The notes below the pieces were generated by a model. That model had not been told where the DNA came from and ran no database searches. It saw nothing but the letters and a program-made list of their open reading frames with translations. Source: Bacillota bacterium (GTDB lineage: Bacteria > Bacillota > Sulfobacillia > JAJZYS01 > JAJZLH01). From it: a stretch of DNA of 64,000 nucleotides. The stretch is from positions 1 through 64,000 of the forward strand of contig JAJZLY010000025.1 in the NCBI GenBank assembly GCA_021850485.1, given 5' to 3'. The translations under genes were made by a program, and so were the position numbers. Positions 43,655 through 51,177 of this stretch are shown piece by piece (the first letter of the stretch is position 1; the number at the start of each line of letters is the position of its first letter).

Positions 43655-44719
43655 GTGGAACGTCTGGACGGCGAGCGGCCGATCGGGGAGTTCACTGTCT
43701 CACCAAGACGGCTGAACGGTGCTACTTCACAAGAGATCGTGGCCGGGGCCACCTCCGATGTGTACTTTGCCCGCGGCTTGGACATCTTGCGTCGTCTGGG
43801 GCGAGAGCGCACCGTGGTCACCGCCGAGGTGTTCAGCCGCCAGCCTGGCGTTTTGTGCGGCGTAGATGAGGTCGTGGAACTTTTGCGCCAAGCCGGCGCC
43901 AAGGTGCAGGTCGAAGCCCTGGCTGAAGGTGCGTTGTTCGCAGCTAAGGAGCCGCTGATGCGCCTTAGCGGCCCCTACTGCGAGTTCGCCGTCTATGAGA
44001 CAGCGATCTTAGGCATGCTGGCTTCGGCCAGCGCCTGGGCCACTGCGGCCCGAGCCTTTCGGGAGGCGGTACCGGCCGACCGGCCGGTGATCGGGTTCGG
44101 CGCCCGCCATCTGCACCCGGCAGTCGTCGGCGTGTTTGACCGGGCCACCCGGGTCGGCGGGCTGGACGGCGTGTCGTCGATCTTGGGGGCACGCCTGAGT
44201 GGCGTGCAGCCAGTCGGCACCATGCCTCATGCTGCCCTGCTGATCGCAGGCGATACCTTGTCCGTGGCCCAGGTGCTCACCACCACCGCACCCAAGGGCG
44301 CCCGCACCGTCTTGGTTGACACCTTTCACGACGAAGTCGAGGAAACGCTGGCCATCGTGCGCAGCCTGGGCGATCAGGTGGACGGTGTGCGCCTGGACAC
44401 ACCTGCAGAGCGCGGCGGCGTGCAGCCTGATCTGGTGCGCGAGCTAAAGGCAAGGCTGGCTCAAGAGGGCTTTTCTGCGGTGTCTGTGATGGTCTCGGGC
44501 GGACTCAGCCCGGAGCGCGCTGTCGAGCTGGCGGCCGCTGGCGCCGATGCCTTCGGCGTCGGCCACGCCATCTCCAAGGCGGCTCCCCTGGATATGACGC
44601 TCGACTTGAAGGTGGTGGACGGCAAGCCGGTGGCCAAACGAGGCCGCATTCCCGGTTTGACCGCCAGTGCGAGACTGCGCCCACAGCCGCTTGGCGTAAC
44701 GGACCAGCAGCAGCTATGA
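43655..44719 (+). CDS. pncB: Nicotinate phosphoribosyltransferase
   Basis: Joins nicotinate with PRPP to give nicotinate mononucleotide for NAD salvage. The 354-residue type II PRT-fold protein has GATSDVYFARGLDIL near residue 30, FGARHLHPAV near 148, GVQPVGTMPHAAL near 183, LVDTFHDEVEE near 218 and VMVSGGLSPERAVELAAAGAD near 277, the usual family blocks. It is at the short end for the family (some are 450-550). The GTG at 43655 follows AAAGGAGAG by about eight bases; the track ORF extends into pncA. It overlaps the first M42 gene by four bases. Confidence 0.9.
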   Translation: MERLDGERPIGEFTVSPRRLNGATSQEIVAGATSDVYFARGLDILRRLGRERTVVTAEVFSRQPGVLCGVDEVVELLRQAGAKVQVEALAEGALFAAKEPLMRLSGPYCEFAVYETAILGMLASASAWATAARAFREAVPADRPVIGFGARHLHPAVVGVFDRATRVGGLDGVSSILGARLSGVQPVGTMPHAALLIAGDTLSVAQVLTTTAPKGARTVLVDTFHDEVEETLAIVRSLGDQVDGVRLDTPAERGGVQPDLVRELKARLAQEGFSAVSVMVSGGLSPERAVELAAAGADAFGVGHAISKAAPLDMTLDLKVVDGKPVAKRGRIPGLTASARLRPQPLGVTDQQQL

Positions 44720-45753
44720 CCGCCAAGGAGTGGCTGGAGTGGCTGGCGCTGCGACCTGCCGCCTCCGGCTTGGAACGCCCGGTGCTAGACGAGATCGCTC
44801 AGCGGGTCAGTGCCTGGACTGATGAGTCGCACCTGGATGCCGCCGGCAATTTGGTGCTGATCCGCCACGGTCAGGGCCAAGGGCCCTTGCTGCTGCTGGC
44901 CGCACACATCGACCAAATCTGCCTGTGGGTGAAAGACATATTGCCCGGTGGGTTCTTGCAGGTGGTCGCCCCCGGCATCCACCCTCAGGTTCTGCCCGGC
45001 GCCAGGGTGCAGATCGGCGAGTTCCAGGGCGTCATCGCCATGACGCCGCCGCACCTGCGCCGGACTGCACCAAGCGCAACAGACTCTGGCTCTGATCTGG
45101 TGGCGGTCGACCTGGGTGAGACCGAGGAAACTGTGCGGGGGGCGGTCCGCCCCGGTGACCCAGTCTTTTTCGCCGCCGTCTCCAGCGGCATGGGGGAAGA
45201 CCGCTTCACTGGTGCCGGTCTAGACAATCGGGCTTCGGTTACCGCCACTTTGTTGGCCCTGGAATCGCTGGTTGGCCTCTCACCTTGGGTTGATCTGGCC
45301 GTGGTGCTGACCAGCAGCGAGGAGGCCGGCCTGATCGGGGCGTCAGCGGCGGGTGTGGGGTTGCACCCCGACTTGGCGCTGGCCGTGGATGTGACGTATG
45401 GCCGCGGGCTCGACACCCCGGTCGACCTCACCGTGCCGCTCGGGCATGGGCCGGCCATCGGCCGCGGTCCCAACTGCCATCTCGGCCTCGAACGATTTTT
45501 GATCCGGGCTGCGCGCCATGCCCGATTGCCCTTTCAGGTGGAAGTGATGGCCGGCAATTCCGGCACCGACGCCTGGGCCCTCCAGGTCTCCGCTGGCGGC
45601 GTCCGCACCGGCACCGTGTCCGTGCCGCTCTTGTACATGCACACCCCGGCCGAGGTGGTTTCGTTGGCGGACATCCGGTGCACGGCCAGTCTGCTGGGCG
45701 AGGCCGTCCAGCTTTTGGACCAAGACAGCTATCAGGAGATCGTCCAATGGTGA
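44716..45753 (+). CDS. M42-family metallopeptidase (1)
   Basis: Predicted cobalt/zinc aminopeptidase or endoglucanase-like peptidase of the M42 (TET) family. The 345-residue product keeps the di-metal ligand blocks: AAHIDQICLWV near residue 60, GAGLDNRASVTATL near 170, SSEEAGLIGASAAG near 198 and LAVDVTYGRG near 222, with a late His in YMHTPAEVVSL near 315. Such proteins form large tetrahedral dodecamers that trim peptides. It is first of three tandem overlapping paralogues (7 and 10 bases overlap) behind pncA-pncB. Confidence 0.88.
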   Translation: MTAKEWLEWLALRPAASGLERPVLDEIAQRVSAWTDESHLDAAGNLVLIRHGQGQGPLLLLAAHIDQICLWVKDILPGGFLQVVAPGIHPQVLPGARVQIGEFQGVIAMTPPHLRRTAPSATDSGSDLVAVDLGETEETVRGAVRPGDPVFFAAVSSGMGEDRFTGAGLDNRASVTATLLALESLVGLSPWVDLAVVLTSSEEAGLIGASAAGVGLHPDLALAVDVTYGRGLDTPVDLTVPLGHGPAIGRGPNCHLGLERFLIRAARHARLPFQVEVMAGNSGTDAWALQVSAGGVRTGTVSVPLLYMHTPAEVVSLADIRCTASLLGEAVQLLDQDSYQEIVQW

Positions 45754-46757
45754 TCGCCGATCTCTCCTTGGCCCGCGCCATCAGCGGCCACGAGGGCGAA
45801 GTGCGCAAGCTGCTGCAATCATTGCTGCCGCCAGGCATCGATCGGGTGGTGGTCGACCCTCTGGGCAATCTGCTGGTCGGCCAAGGCTTGGCCAAAGCCG
45901 GTCCCACCGTGTTGTTCGCCGCGCACATGGACGAGGTCGGCATGATGGTGACCGGATTTCGCCCGGACGGCCAACTGCTGATCCGACCGGTCGGCGGGGT
46001 CGACCCCACCGTGTTGCCCGGAAAGGCGGTGCTGGTCGGTCCAGACCCCCTGGTTGGCGTGATCGGACTTGCCCGCCAGCCAGCCAGCCGGGCCGGCGAT
46101 GCCCCAGCTGCCCCGCGCTACGACGATCTCGCCGTCGACATTGGTGCGCGCGATGCCGCCCAGGCCGAACGCTGGGTCAGACTCGGCGCCATGGTCACCT
46201 TTCACACCGCCTTTTCGGAAGGAACTCATTGCTACCAAGGCAAGGCGCTGGACGATCGGGTCGGCTGCTTCGTCGGCCTGCAGGTTCTGGCCGAACCCGC
46301 TCCCTCGCCGCGCTGGGTGGCCTTCACCGTCCAAGAGGAGCTGGGCCTGCGTGGGGCCAGCGTGTTGGCGACGGCGCTGCGGCCTGATCTGGCCATCATC
46401 TTGGAAGGCACGGTGGCCAATGACGTGCCGACCGGAGCTGTGGGCCAGCAGGTGTCTGAACTCGGCGGCGGACCGGTATTGTCCGTCCTCGACCGTGGCA
46501 CCTTGGTCGATCCGGCCATGCGGACGGCAATTGCCCAGGTGGCATCGGGCCGCGGCCTGAAGGTCCAAGACCGGCGGACGACCGGTGGCCAAAACGACGC
46601 AGCAGCCTTGTGGCCGCACGGTGTGCGGGCAGCCGCGATGGCAGCTCCATGTCGCTACATCCACTCGCCTTGCGCCATCACCGGCATTCAAGACGTGGAG
46701 GCGATGCGGCTGTTGGCTGCCGCTCTTAGCCAAGAGGCGGGGAGGTTATGCCAGTGA
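45747..46757 (+). CDS. M42-family metallopeptidase (2)
   Basis: Second tandem M42 gene, 336 residues. It has the most canonical motifs: AAHMDEVGMMVTGF near residue 57, GKALDDRVGCFVG near 167, TVQEELGLRGASVLA near 195 and the late RYIHSPCAITGIQD near 305, so all metal ligands and the catalytic Glu are present. The ATG at 45747 overlaps the previous stop; the track start at 45678 is internal to it. Most likely an active aminopeptidase. Confidence 0.9.
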   Translation: MVIADLSLARAISGHEGEVRKLLQSLLPPGIDRVVVDPLGNLLVGQGLAKAGPTVLFAAHMDEVGMMVTGFRPDGQLLIRPVGGVDPTVLPGKAVLVGPDPLVGVIGLARQPASRAGDAPAAPRYDDLAVDIGARDAAQAERWVRLGAMVTFHTAFSEGTHCYQGKALDDRVGCFVGLQVLAEPAPSPRWVAFTVQEELGLRGASVLATALRPDLAIILEGTVANDVPTGAVGQQVSELGGGPVLSVLDRGTLVDPAMRTAIAQVASGRGLKVQDRRTTGGQNDAAALWPHGVRAAAMAAPCRYIHSPCAITGIQDVEAMRLLAAALSQEAGRLCQ

Positions 46758-47635
46758 TCGAACAGGCCCTGCAAGAAATCCTCGCTGACCGGTCACCGGT
46801 TGGTGGCGAGAGCGCGCACCTGGCGCACCTGGCTGAGGCCATGGGCGTGAAGGACTGGCATCAGACCGGGGTCGGCCATCTCCAGGTGGGTGCGCAGTCA
46901 CCCCGCTGGTGGGTGGCCGTCGGCATCGACGAGCCCACGCTGCTGCTCACCGGCGAAGGCACTGACCAGTCCTGGGGCTTTGCCTCCTACGGCATGCCCA
47001 AAGATGCAACGCTGCTGCGCCAGCGAGAGCTTCGCCACCAAAGCGGACAGCTTGTCACCATCGTCGGGCCGGAGTCGGCCGACGCATCGGCACTCAAATT
47101 GTGCCCCGGTCAGCCACAGGCACCAGCCGGAGCCACCTGGGCAGTGTGGCCCAACTCGTGTGCGCTCCACGGCAATCGGGTGGTGGGGCCCGGTGCAGGT
47201 GGCCGCCTGTTGGCGGCGGCGACCATGGCTGCGCTGGCGACAGGCAACGGATCTGTGGGCGCCATTTTCGTGCGGATGAGCCGATTTTCGGCCAAGTGCC
47301 TGACCGACCTCTTACTCAGTCCAGCCGTGTCAGGCGTCATCTGGCTTGGTGCCATGGCGGGAACAGACGCTGACCTCGGGCATGGCGCCTATCACCTGCG
47401 GGCACCTGCCCTGCCTGGCGATCTGGCACTGGACCACCGGCTGGGCGGCTTGGCCGCTCGTTTTGTAGACAAAGACGCCCTGCCGCCCTTTGCCCTGGAG
47501 ATCCGCCGGGCGGGCCGGGTCGAGTTTGGCTTAGGCCTGGTCGTCACTCACGGCGGCGAGGCTCAGGAGACAGCGTGCCTGTCAGATGGTGAGGCGCTAG
47601 CGCAGCAGCTCGTCGAGATCGCCGCCATGGGGTGA
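46748..47635 (+). CDS. Degenerate M42-like protein (probable pseudoenzyme)
   Basis: Third of the tandem set, 295 residues. Its overall plan follows the M42 fold (VIEQALQEILADRSPVGGES at the N-terminus), but the metal sites are lost. Where relatives have AHMDE it reads AVGIDEPTL, the LDDR block is GPGAGGRLLAAA, and no EE pair follows. The reading frame is intact with normal codon use, so it is not a decayed gene. A structural or regulatory subunit of a mixed complex with its two neighbours is a reasonable guess. Relationship to M42 is inferred from context and N-terminal similarity, not from catalytic motifs. Confidence 0.65.
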   Translation: MPVIEQALQEILADRSPVGGESAHLAHLAEAMGVKDWHQTGVGHLQVGAQSPRWWVAVGIDEPTLLLTGEGTDQSWGFASYGMPKDATLLRQRELRHQSGQLVTIVGPESADASALKLCPGQPQAPAGATWAVWPNSCALHGNRVVGPGAGGRLLAAATMAALATGNGSVGAIFVRMSRFSAKCLTDLLLSPAVSGVIWLGAMAGTDADLGHGAYHLRAPALPGDLALDHRLGGLAARFVDKDALPPFALEIRRAGRVEFGLGLVVTHGGEAQETACLSDGEALAQQLVEIAAMG

Positions 47636-47707
47636 TAATTTCCCTCTGGATGTGCCATCCTAGCGGTAGATGAGCCCAGCCAGACGGCCCACACGGGAGG
47701 TTTCACC

Positions 47708-49063
47708 ATGAGCCGGACCCTGAAGTCCATCGATCTCAAGACCGCTGTGCCTGGCCCGAAATCCCAGGCCATTTTGGCGCGCATCGCCAAGGCCGTCCCC
47801 CGGGCCGCCACGCCGTGGGCGCCGATCGCGATCGCCAAGGCGCACGGGTCATTGCTGCAAGACGTCGACGGCAACACCTTCATCGACGTGACGGGCGGCA
47901 TCGGCGTCCTCAACGTCGGCCACACCCATGAGCGCGTGGTGGCGGCGATTAAGGACCAGGCCGATCAGTTCTTGCACACCGACTTCACGCTCTTGCCATA
48001 TGGCGCCTACGTCGATGTGGCAGAGCGGCTCAATGCCAGATTCCCGGGCGCTGTGCCGGCCAAGGCCATCTTCTTTAACTCTGGAGCAGAGGCCGTGGAG
48101 AACGCCGTCAAGATCGCCAAGGTGGCAACCGGGCGGCGGGCGATCATCTCGTTTGAAGGCGGCTTCCACGGCCGCACCTTGATGGCGATGACCTTGACCT
48201 CCAAGCCCAAGCCGTACAAGGCTGGCCTGGGTTCGTTCGCGCCCGACGTCTACAAGGCGCCCTTCCCGTATAGCTACCGTTGCCCGATCGGCGCGCATGA
48301 GGTCGACCACGTTTGCGGACAAGCCTGCTATGAGCAGATCGCCCACCTGTTCAAGGTTCAAGTCGATCCATCTGAGGTTGCCGCGATCATTGTTGAGCCG
48401 GTGCAGGGCGAGGGCGGCTTTGTGGTGCCTCCGCCGGACTTCTTGCGCTACTTGCGGGACCTGACCACCGCCCACGGCATCATGCTGATCTGTGACGAGG
48501 TGCAGACTGGATTTGGCCGCACCGGCACCTTCTTCGCCTGTGAACAGTCCGGGGTGGTGCCGGATCTGATCACCATCGCTAAGTCGGTCGCCGACGGGCT
48601 GCCTCTTTCCGGTGTGATCGGCAAGAGCGAGGTGATCGACGCCCCCGGCGACTCCACCATCGGCGGCACCTACGTCGGCAATCCGGTGGCCTGCCGGGCG
48701 GCATCGGCGGTTTTGGACGTCTTCGATGAGGAGGACCTGCTCAGCCAGGGGCGGCGACTGGGCGTGCAGATGCGAGCCCGGCTTGAGGCGATGGCCGACC
48801 GCTTTCCGCAGATCGGCCAGGTGCGCGGTCTGGGACCGATGCTGGCGATCGAACTGGTGGAGGACCGAGCCACCAAGACGCCTGCAGCCAAGCTCACAAG
48901 CCGGGTGCAACGGCGGGCTCTGAGCCTTGGCTTGCTCATGCTCAAGGCCGGTATCTACGACAATGTGTTACGTTTTCTGGCGCCACTGAACACGCCGCCG
49001 GCGATCGCCGACGAAGCCATGGACGTTTTGGAAGAGGCACTGGCTGTGGAGGTCGTATCCTGA
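47708..49063 (+). CDS. gabT: 4-aminobutyrate aminotransferase-type class III aminotransferase
   Basis: PLP enzyme expected to move the terminal amino group of GABA (or a similar omega-amino acid) to 2-oxoglutarate. The 451-residue product has FFNSGAEAVENAVKIA near residue 118, FEGGFHGRTLMAMTLT near 152, LICDEVQTGFGRTG near 259 and the PLP lysine in TIAKSVADGLPLSG near 291. The RCPIGAHEVDHVC insertion near 195 is typical of the GabT group. The ATG at 47708 has GGGAGG upstream. It follows the M42 set after a 72-base gap and may be transcribed alone. Confidence 0.88.
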   Translation: MSRTLKSIDLKTAVPGPKSQAILARIAKAVPRAATPWAPIAIAKAHGSLLQDVDGNTFIDVTGGIGVLNVGHTHERVVAAIKDQADQFLHTDFTLLPYGAYVDVAERLNARFPGAVPAKAIFFNSGAEAVENAVKIAKVATGRRAIISFEGGFHGRTLMAMTLTSKPKPYKAGLGSFAPDVYKAPFPYSYRCPIGAHEVDHVCGQACYEQIAHLFKVQVDPSEVAAIIVEPVQGEGGFVVPPPDFLRYLRDLTTAHGIMLICDEVQTGFGRTGTFFACEQSGVVPDLITIAKSVADGLPLSGVIGKSEVIDAPGDSTIGGTYVGNPVACRAASAVLDVFDEEDLLSQGRRLGVQMRARLEAMADRFPQIGQVRGLGPMLAIELVEDRATKTPAAKLTSRVQRRALSLGLLMLKAGIYDNVLRFLAPLNTPPAIADEAMDVLEEALAVEVVS

Positions 49064-49175
49064 GCACGGATTCGCTCGGCAGCTTGCCTTGCCCAGATTG
49101 GCCCGTTCACTCGGCTGGTTGCCCCTCTGTCTTGTGTGATCAATCGGCGAACTGCCGAGAGGAGGACATCTGGGC
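49064..49175. other. Intergenic region between gabT and the DedA gene
   Basis: 112 bases, no ORF. It contains CTCGGCAG and CTGCCGAG (49076-49083 and 49152-49159), distant inverted copies that could pair across the gap. The DedA ribosome site GAGAGGAGG overlaps the second copy, so pairing would mask it; this is only a possibility. Confidence 0.3.
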
Positions 49176-49766
49176 GTGACGCACCTGGTCAACTCCCTGA
49201 CCAACGCCGGGCCCCTAGGTGTGTTCTTGGGCATGATCGGTGAGAGTGCCGGGGTGCCGTTGCCGTCCGAGGTGCTGTTGCCGTTCGCTGGCTTCTTGGT
49301 GTTGACTGGCCGGATCGCGTTCATGACCGTGCTCTTGATCGCCATCGCCGCCCAGGTGATCGGCTCGCTGATCGGCTACGCCATCGGATATTTCGGTGGC
49401 CGGCCGCTGGTCGCCCGCCTCAGCCGGCTGTTTGGAGATCACGGCGTGGAGCGGGCCGAGGCCTGGTTTTCCCGCCACGGTCGGGCGTCTGTATTCTGGG
49501 GGCGGTTTTTGCCGGTGGTGCGCACCTACATCAGCTGGCCAGCCGGACTGGCCCGGATGCCGATCGGGCCGTTTTTGGCCTACACCATCTTGGGGTCGAT
49601 CCCGTGGTCGGTGGTGCTGATCTATGCCGGCATCTTACTGGGCGCGTCCTGGGCCAAGCTGGGCGGTCCTGGTCAGGATATCAGCCTCGTGGTGGCCGCG
49701 GTCATCGTCGTGGTGGTTGTCTACCTGGTGGCGCGCCGCCGACACAGATTGCCCAGCCAACCGTGA
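49176..49766 (+). CDS. DedA-family membrane protein
   Basis: DedA/SNARE-associated (VTT) family integral membrane protein; members flip phospholipids or undecaprenyl phosphate and support membrane homeostasis. The 196-residue protein has the N-terminal re-entrant block MIGESAGVPLPSEVLLPFAG near residue 20 and the family signature FWGRFLPVVRTYISWPAG near 108, with about four to five hydrophobic stretches. The start is GTG at 49176, nine bases after GGAGGA. The end overlaps cmk by four bases (GTGA). Confidence 0.9.
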   Translation: MTHLVNSLTNAGPLGVFLGMIGESAGVPLPSEVLLPFAGFLVLTGRIAFMTVLLIAIAAQVIGSLIGYAIGYFGGRPLVARLSRLFGDHGVERAEAWFSRHGRASVFWGRFLPVVRTYISWPAGLARMPIGPFLAYTILGSIPWSVVLIYAGILLGASWAKLGGPGQDISLVVAAVIVVVVVYLVARRRHRLPSQP

Positions 49767-50398
49767 AGATCGCCATCGACGGCCCGGCTGGTGCCGGCAA
49801 GTCGACGGTGGCAACCGCACTGGCCCGCCGTTTGGGCTTCGTCCACCTGGATAGCGGCGCCCTCTACCGGGCGCTGGCGGTGATGGCGTTACGCCAGGCT
49901 GTGGATCCGGCCTCCGAGCGCGACCTCGTCCACCTGCTTGGGACCGTGCAGCTGACCCCGCTGCCGGACGGCGTGGCGGTAGACGGACTGGAGCTGGATC
50001 AGGAGCTGCGCACGCCGGCCGTTGATGCGGTGGTCTCCAAAGTGGCCCAGCACCCTGCGGTTCGCGCGGCCATGGTTCAGATCCAGCGCCAGTGGGGGCA
50101 GGGCCGAGACGTCGTCGCCGACGGCCGGGACATTGGCACGGTGGTCTGGCCCGATGCCGAGGTCAAGATTTTCCTGACCGCCAGCTTGGCGGCGCGCGCC
50201 GACCGCCGGGCCACCGAGCAGGGCGGATTGGAACGGCTTCAGGTGGAACAGGAGATCGCCCGTCGGGATGAGAAAGACAGCGACCGACCGGTAGGCCCAC
50301 TGCGAGTGGCACCGCACGCCGTGGTGGTGGACACCACCGCCCTGACAGTGGAGGAGGTCGTCGACCGCTTGGTGAACATCGTGCGGCCGTTGGCGTGA
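49763..50398 (+). CDS. cmk: Cytidylate kinase
   Basis: Phosphorylates CMP and dCMP. The 211-residue protein has the P-loop IAIDGPAGAGKSTVATALA at residues 3-21, DSGALYRALAVMAL near 34, VADGRDIGTVVWPDAEVK near 119 and the LID region RRDEKDSDRPVGPL near 172. The GTG at 49763 overlaps the DedA stop; the track start at 49604 lies inside DedA. cmk-plsC-rpsA is a conserved block of Bacillota, here without the ispH gene often found in it. Confidence 0.94.
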   Translation: MKIAIDGPAGAGKSTVATALARRLGFVHLDSGALYRALAVMALRQAVDPASERDLVHLLGTVQLTPLPDGVAVDGLELDQELRTPAVDAVVSKVAQHPAVRAAMVQIQRQWGQGRDVVADGRDIGTVVWPDAEVKIFLTASLAARADRRATEQGGLERLQVEQEIARRDEKDSDRPVGPLRVAPHAVVVDTTALTVEEVVDRLVNIVRPLA

Positions 50399-51000
50399 TG
50401 CGCATCCCCAAGGGTGAAGGCATTGGTCTCACCTACAGCGTGATCTGGACCGGGGCCCGCATCTTGTTCGGCATCTTGTTTTCGATCCGGGTAGAAGGGC
50501 TTGAGCACGTTCCGGCCAGCGGACCTGCCATCATCTCGCCGAACCACCGCACGGCCTGGGACCCGCCGGTGGTCTCCACGCTGATCACCCGGCCGCTTCG
50601 GCACATGGCTAAGGCCGAGTTGTTCCCTTGGCTGGGGTTTGTCTTACACCGAATCGGCACCTATCCGGTGCGGCGCCAGGCCGTTGACATGCACGCGATC
50701 CGGCACAGTCTGACCTTGTTGCGCGCCGGCCGGCTGATTTGCATTTTCCCCGAGGGCACTCGAAATCGCAGCGGCCAACTCGGGCCAGCCAAGAGCGGTG
50801 CGGCCCGGCTCAGCGTTCAGACGGGAGCCCCCGTGATCCCAGTCGGCATCTCCGGTCACTACGGTTTACGCCAGCGGGTGACCTTCCGCTTCGGCCCGCC
50901 GGTCACCCTGCACGACGATGACCAAGACGACAAGCGGATCATGGATGCCATCGCCGGGCTGATCGCAGGAGGGCCGCCCACACCGCCGCCCCTGGCCTGA
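50398..51000 (+). CDS. plsC: 1-acyl-sn-glycerol-3-phosphate acyltransferase
   Basis: Acylates lysophosphatidic acid to phosphatidic acid, the substrate of CdsA encoded earlier. The 200-residue protein has the HX4D motif in SPNHRTAWDPPVV near residue 44 and FPEGTRNRSGQLGPAKSG near 118. The start is ATG at 50398 (TGATG junction with cmk); GTG at 50395 is equally placed. One N-terminal hydrophobic stretch suggests membrane association. The rpsA promoter begins two bases after its stop. Confidence 0.93.
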   Translation: MRIPKGEGIGLTYSVIWTGARILFGILFSIRVEGLEHVPASGPAIISPNHRTAWDPPVVSTLITRPLRHMAKAELFPWLGFVLHRIGTYPVRRQAVDMHAIRHSLTLLRAGRLICIFPEGTRNRSGQLGPAKSGAARLSVQTGAPVIPVGISGHYGLRQRVTFRFGPPVTLHDDDQDDKRIMDAIAGLIAGGPPTPPPLA

Positions 51001-51001
51001 T

Positions 51002-51030
51002 TTGACATCCCGCCGGCCCCCACCTATGAT
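51002..51030 (+). promoter_or_regulatory. Strong sigma-A type promoter for rpsA
   Basis: TTGACA (6 of 6), a 17-base spacer, and TATGAT (5 of 6): the best housekeeping-type promoter seen in the window. Transcription should start near 51037, leaving a leader of about 140 nt that contains an intrinsic terminator. Confidence 0.8.
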
Positions 51031-51036
51031 GAGTCG

Positions 51037-51146
51037 GTAGCCCCACGGTACTCGCAACGGCCACCCGATTCAGACCATCGACGGCGACAAGCGGTCACGG
51101 TTGTGAGAACGGATCAGGGGCTGTAAAGCCCCCGTTTTTTGTTTTT
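51037..51146 (+). terminator. Leader terminator/attenuator before rpsA
   Basis: GGGGCT (51117-51122) and AGCCCC (51127-51132) form a stem followed by CG and a TTTTTTGTTTTT run, a convincing intrinsic terminator located downstream of the rpsA promoter and upstream of its coding region. The beginning of the leader carries another AGCCCC (51039-51044), able to pair with the same GGGGCT and prevent the terminator. The region is therefore either an attenuation switch for rpsA or the gene of a roughly 105-nt small RNA with partial readthrough. No known leader family was recognised. Confidence 0.6.
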
Positions 51147-51177
51147 GGCCAACGTCCTGGAAGGTGAGGCGGACACA

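Noticed and set aside
46748-47635. Third M42 gene as a pseudogene
   Set aside because: The frame is intact, overlaps its neighbour in the coupled style of the region, and loses only catalytic residues. A pseudoenzyme is more likely than a decaying gene.
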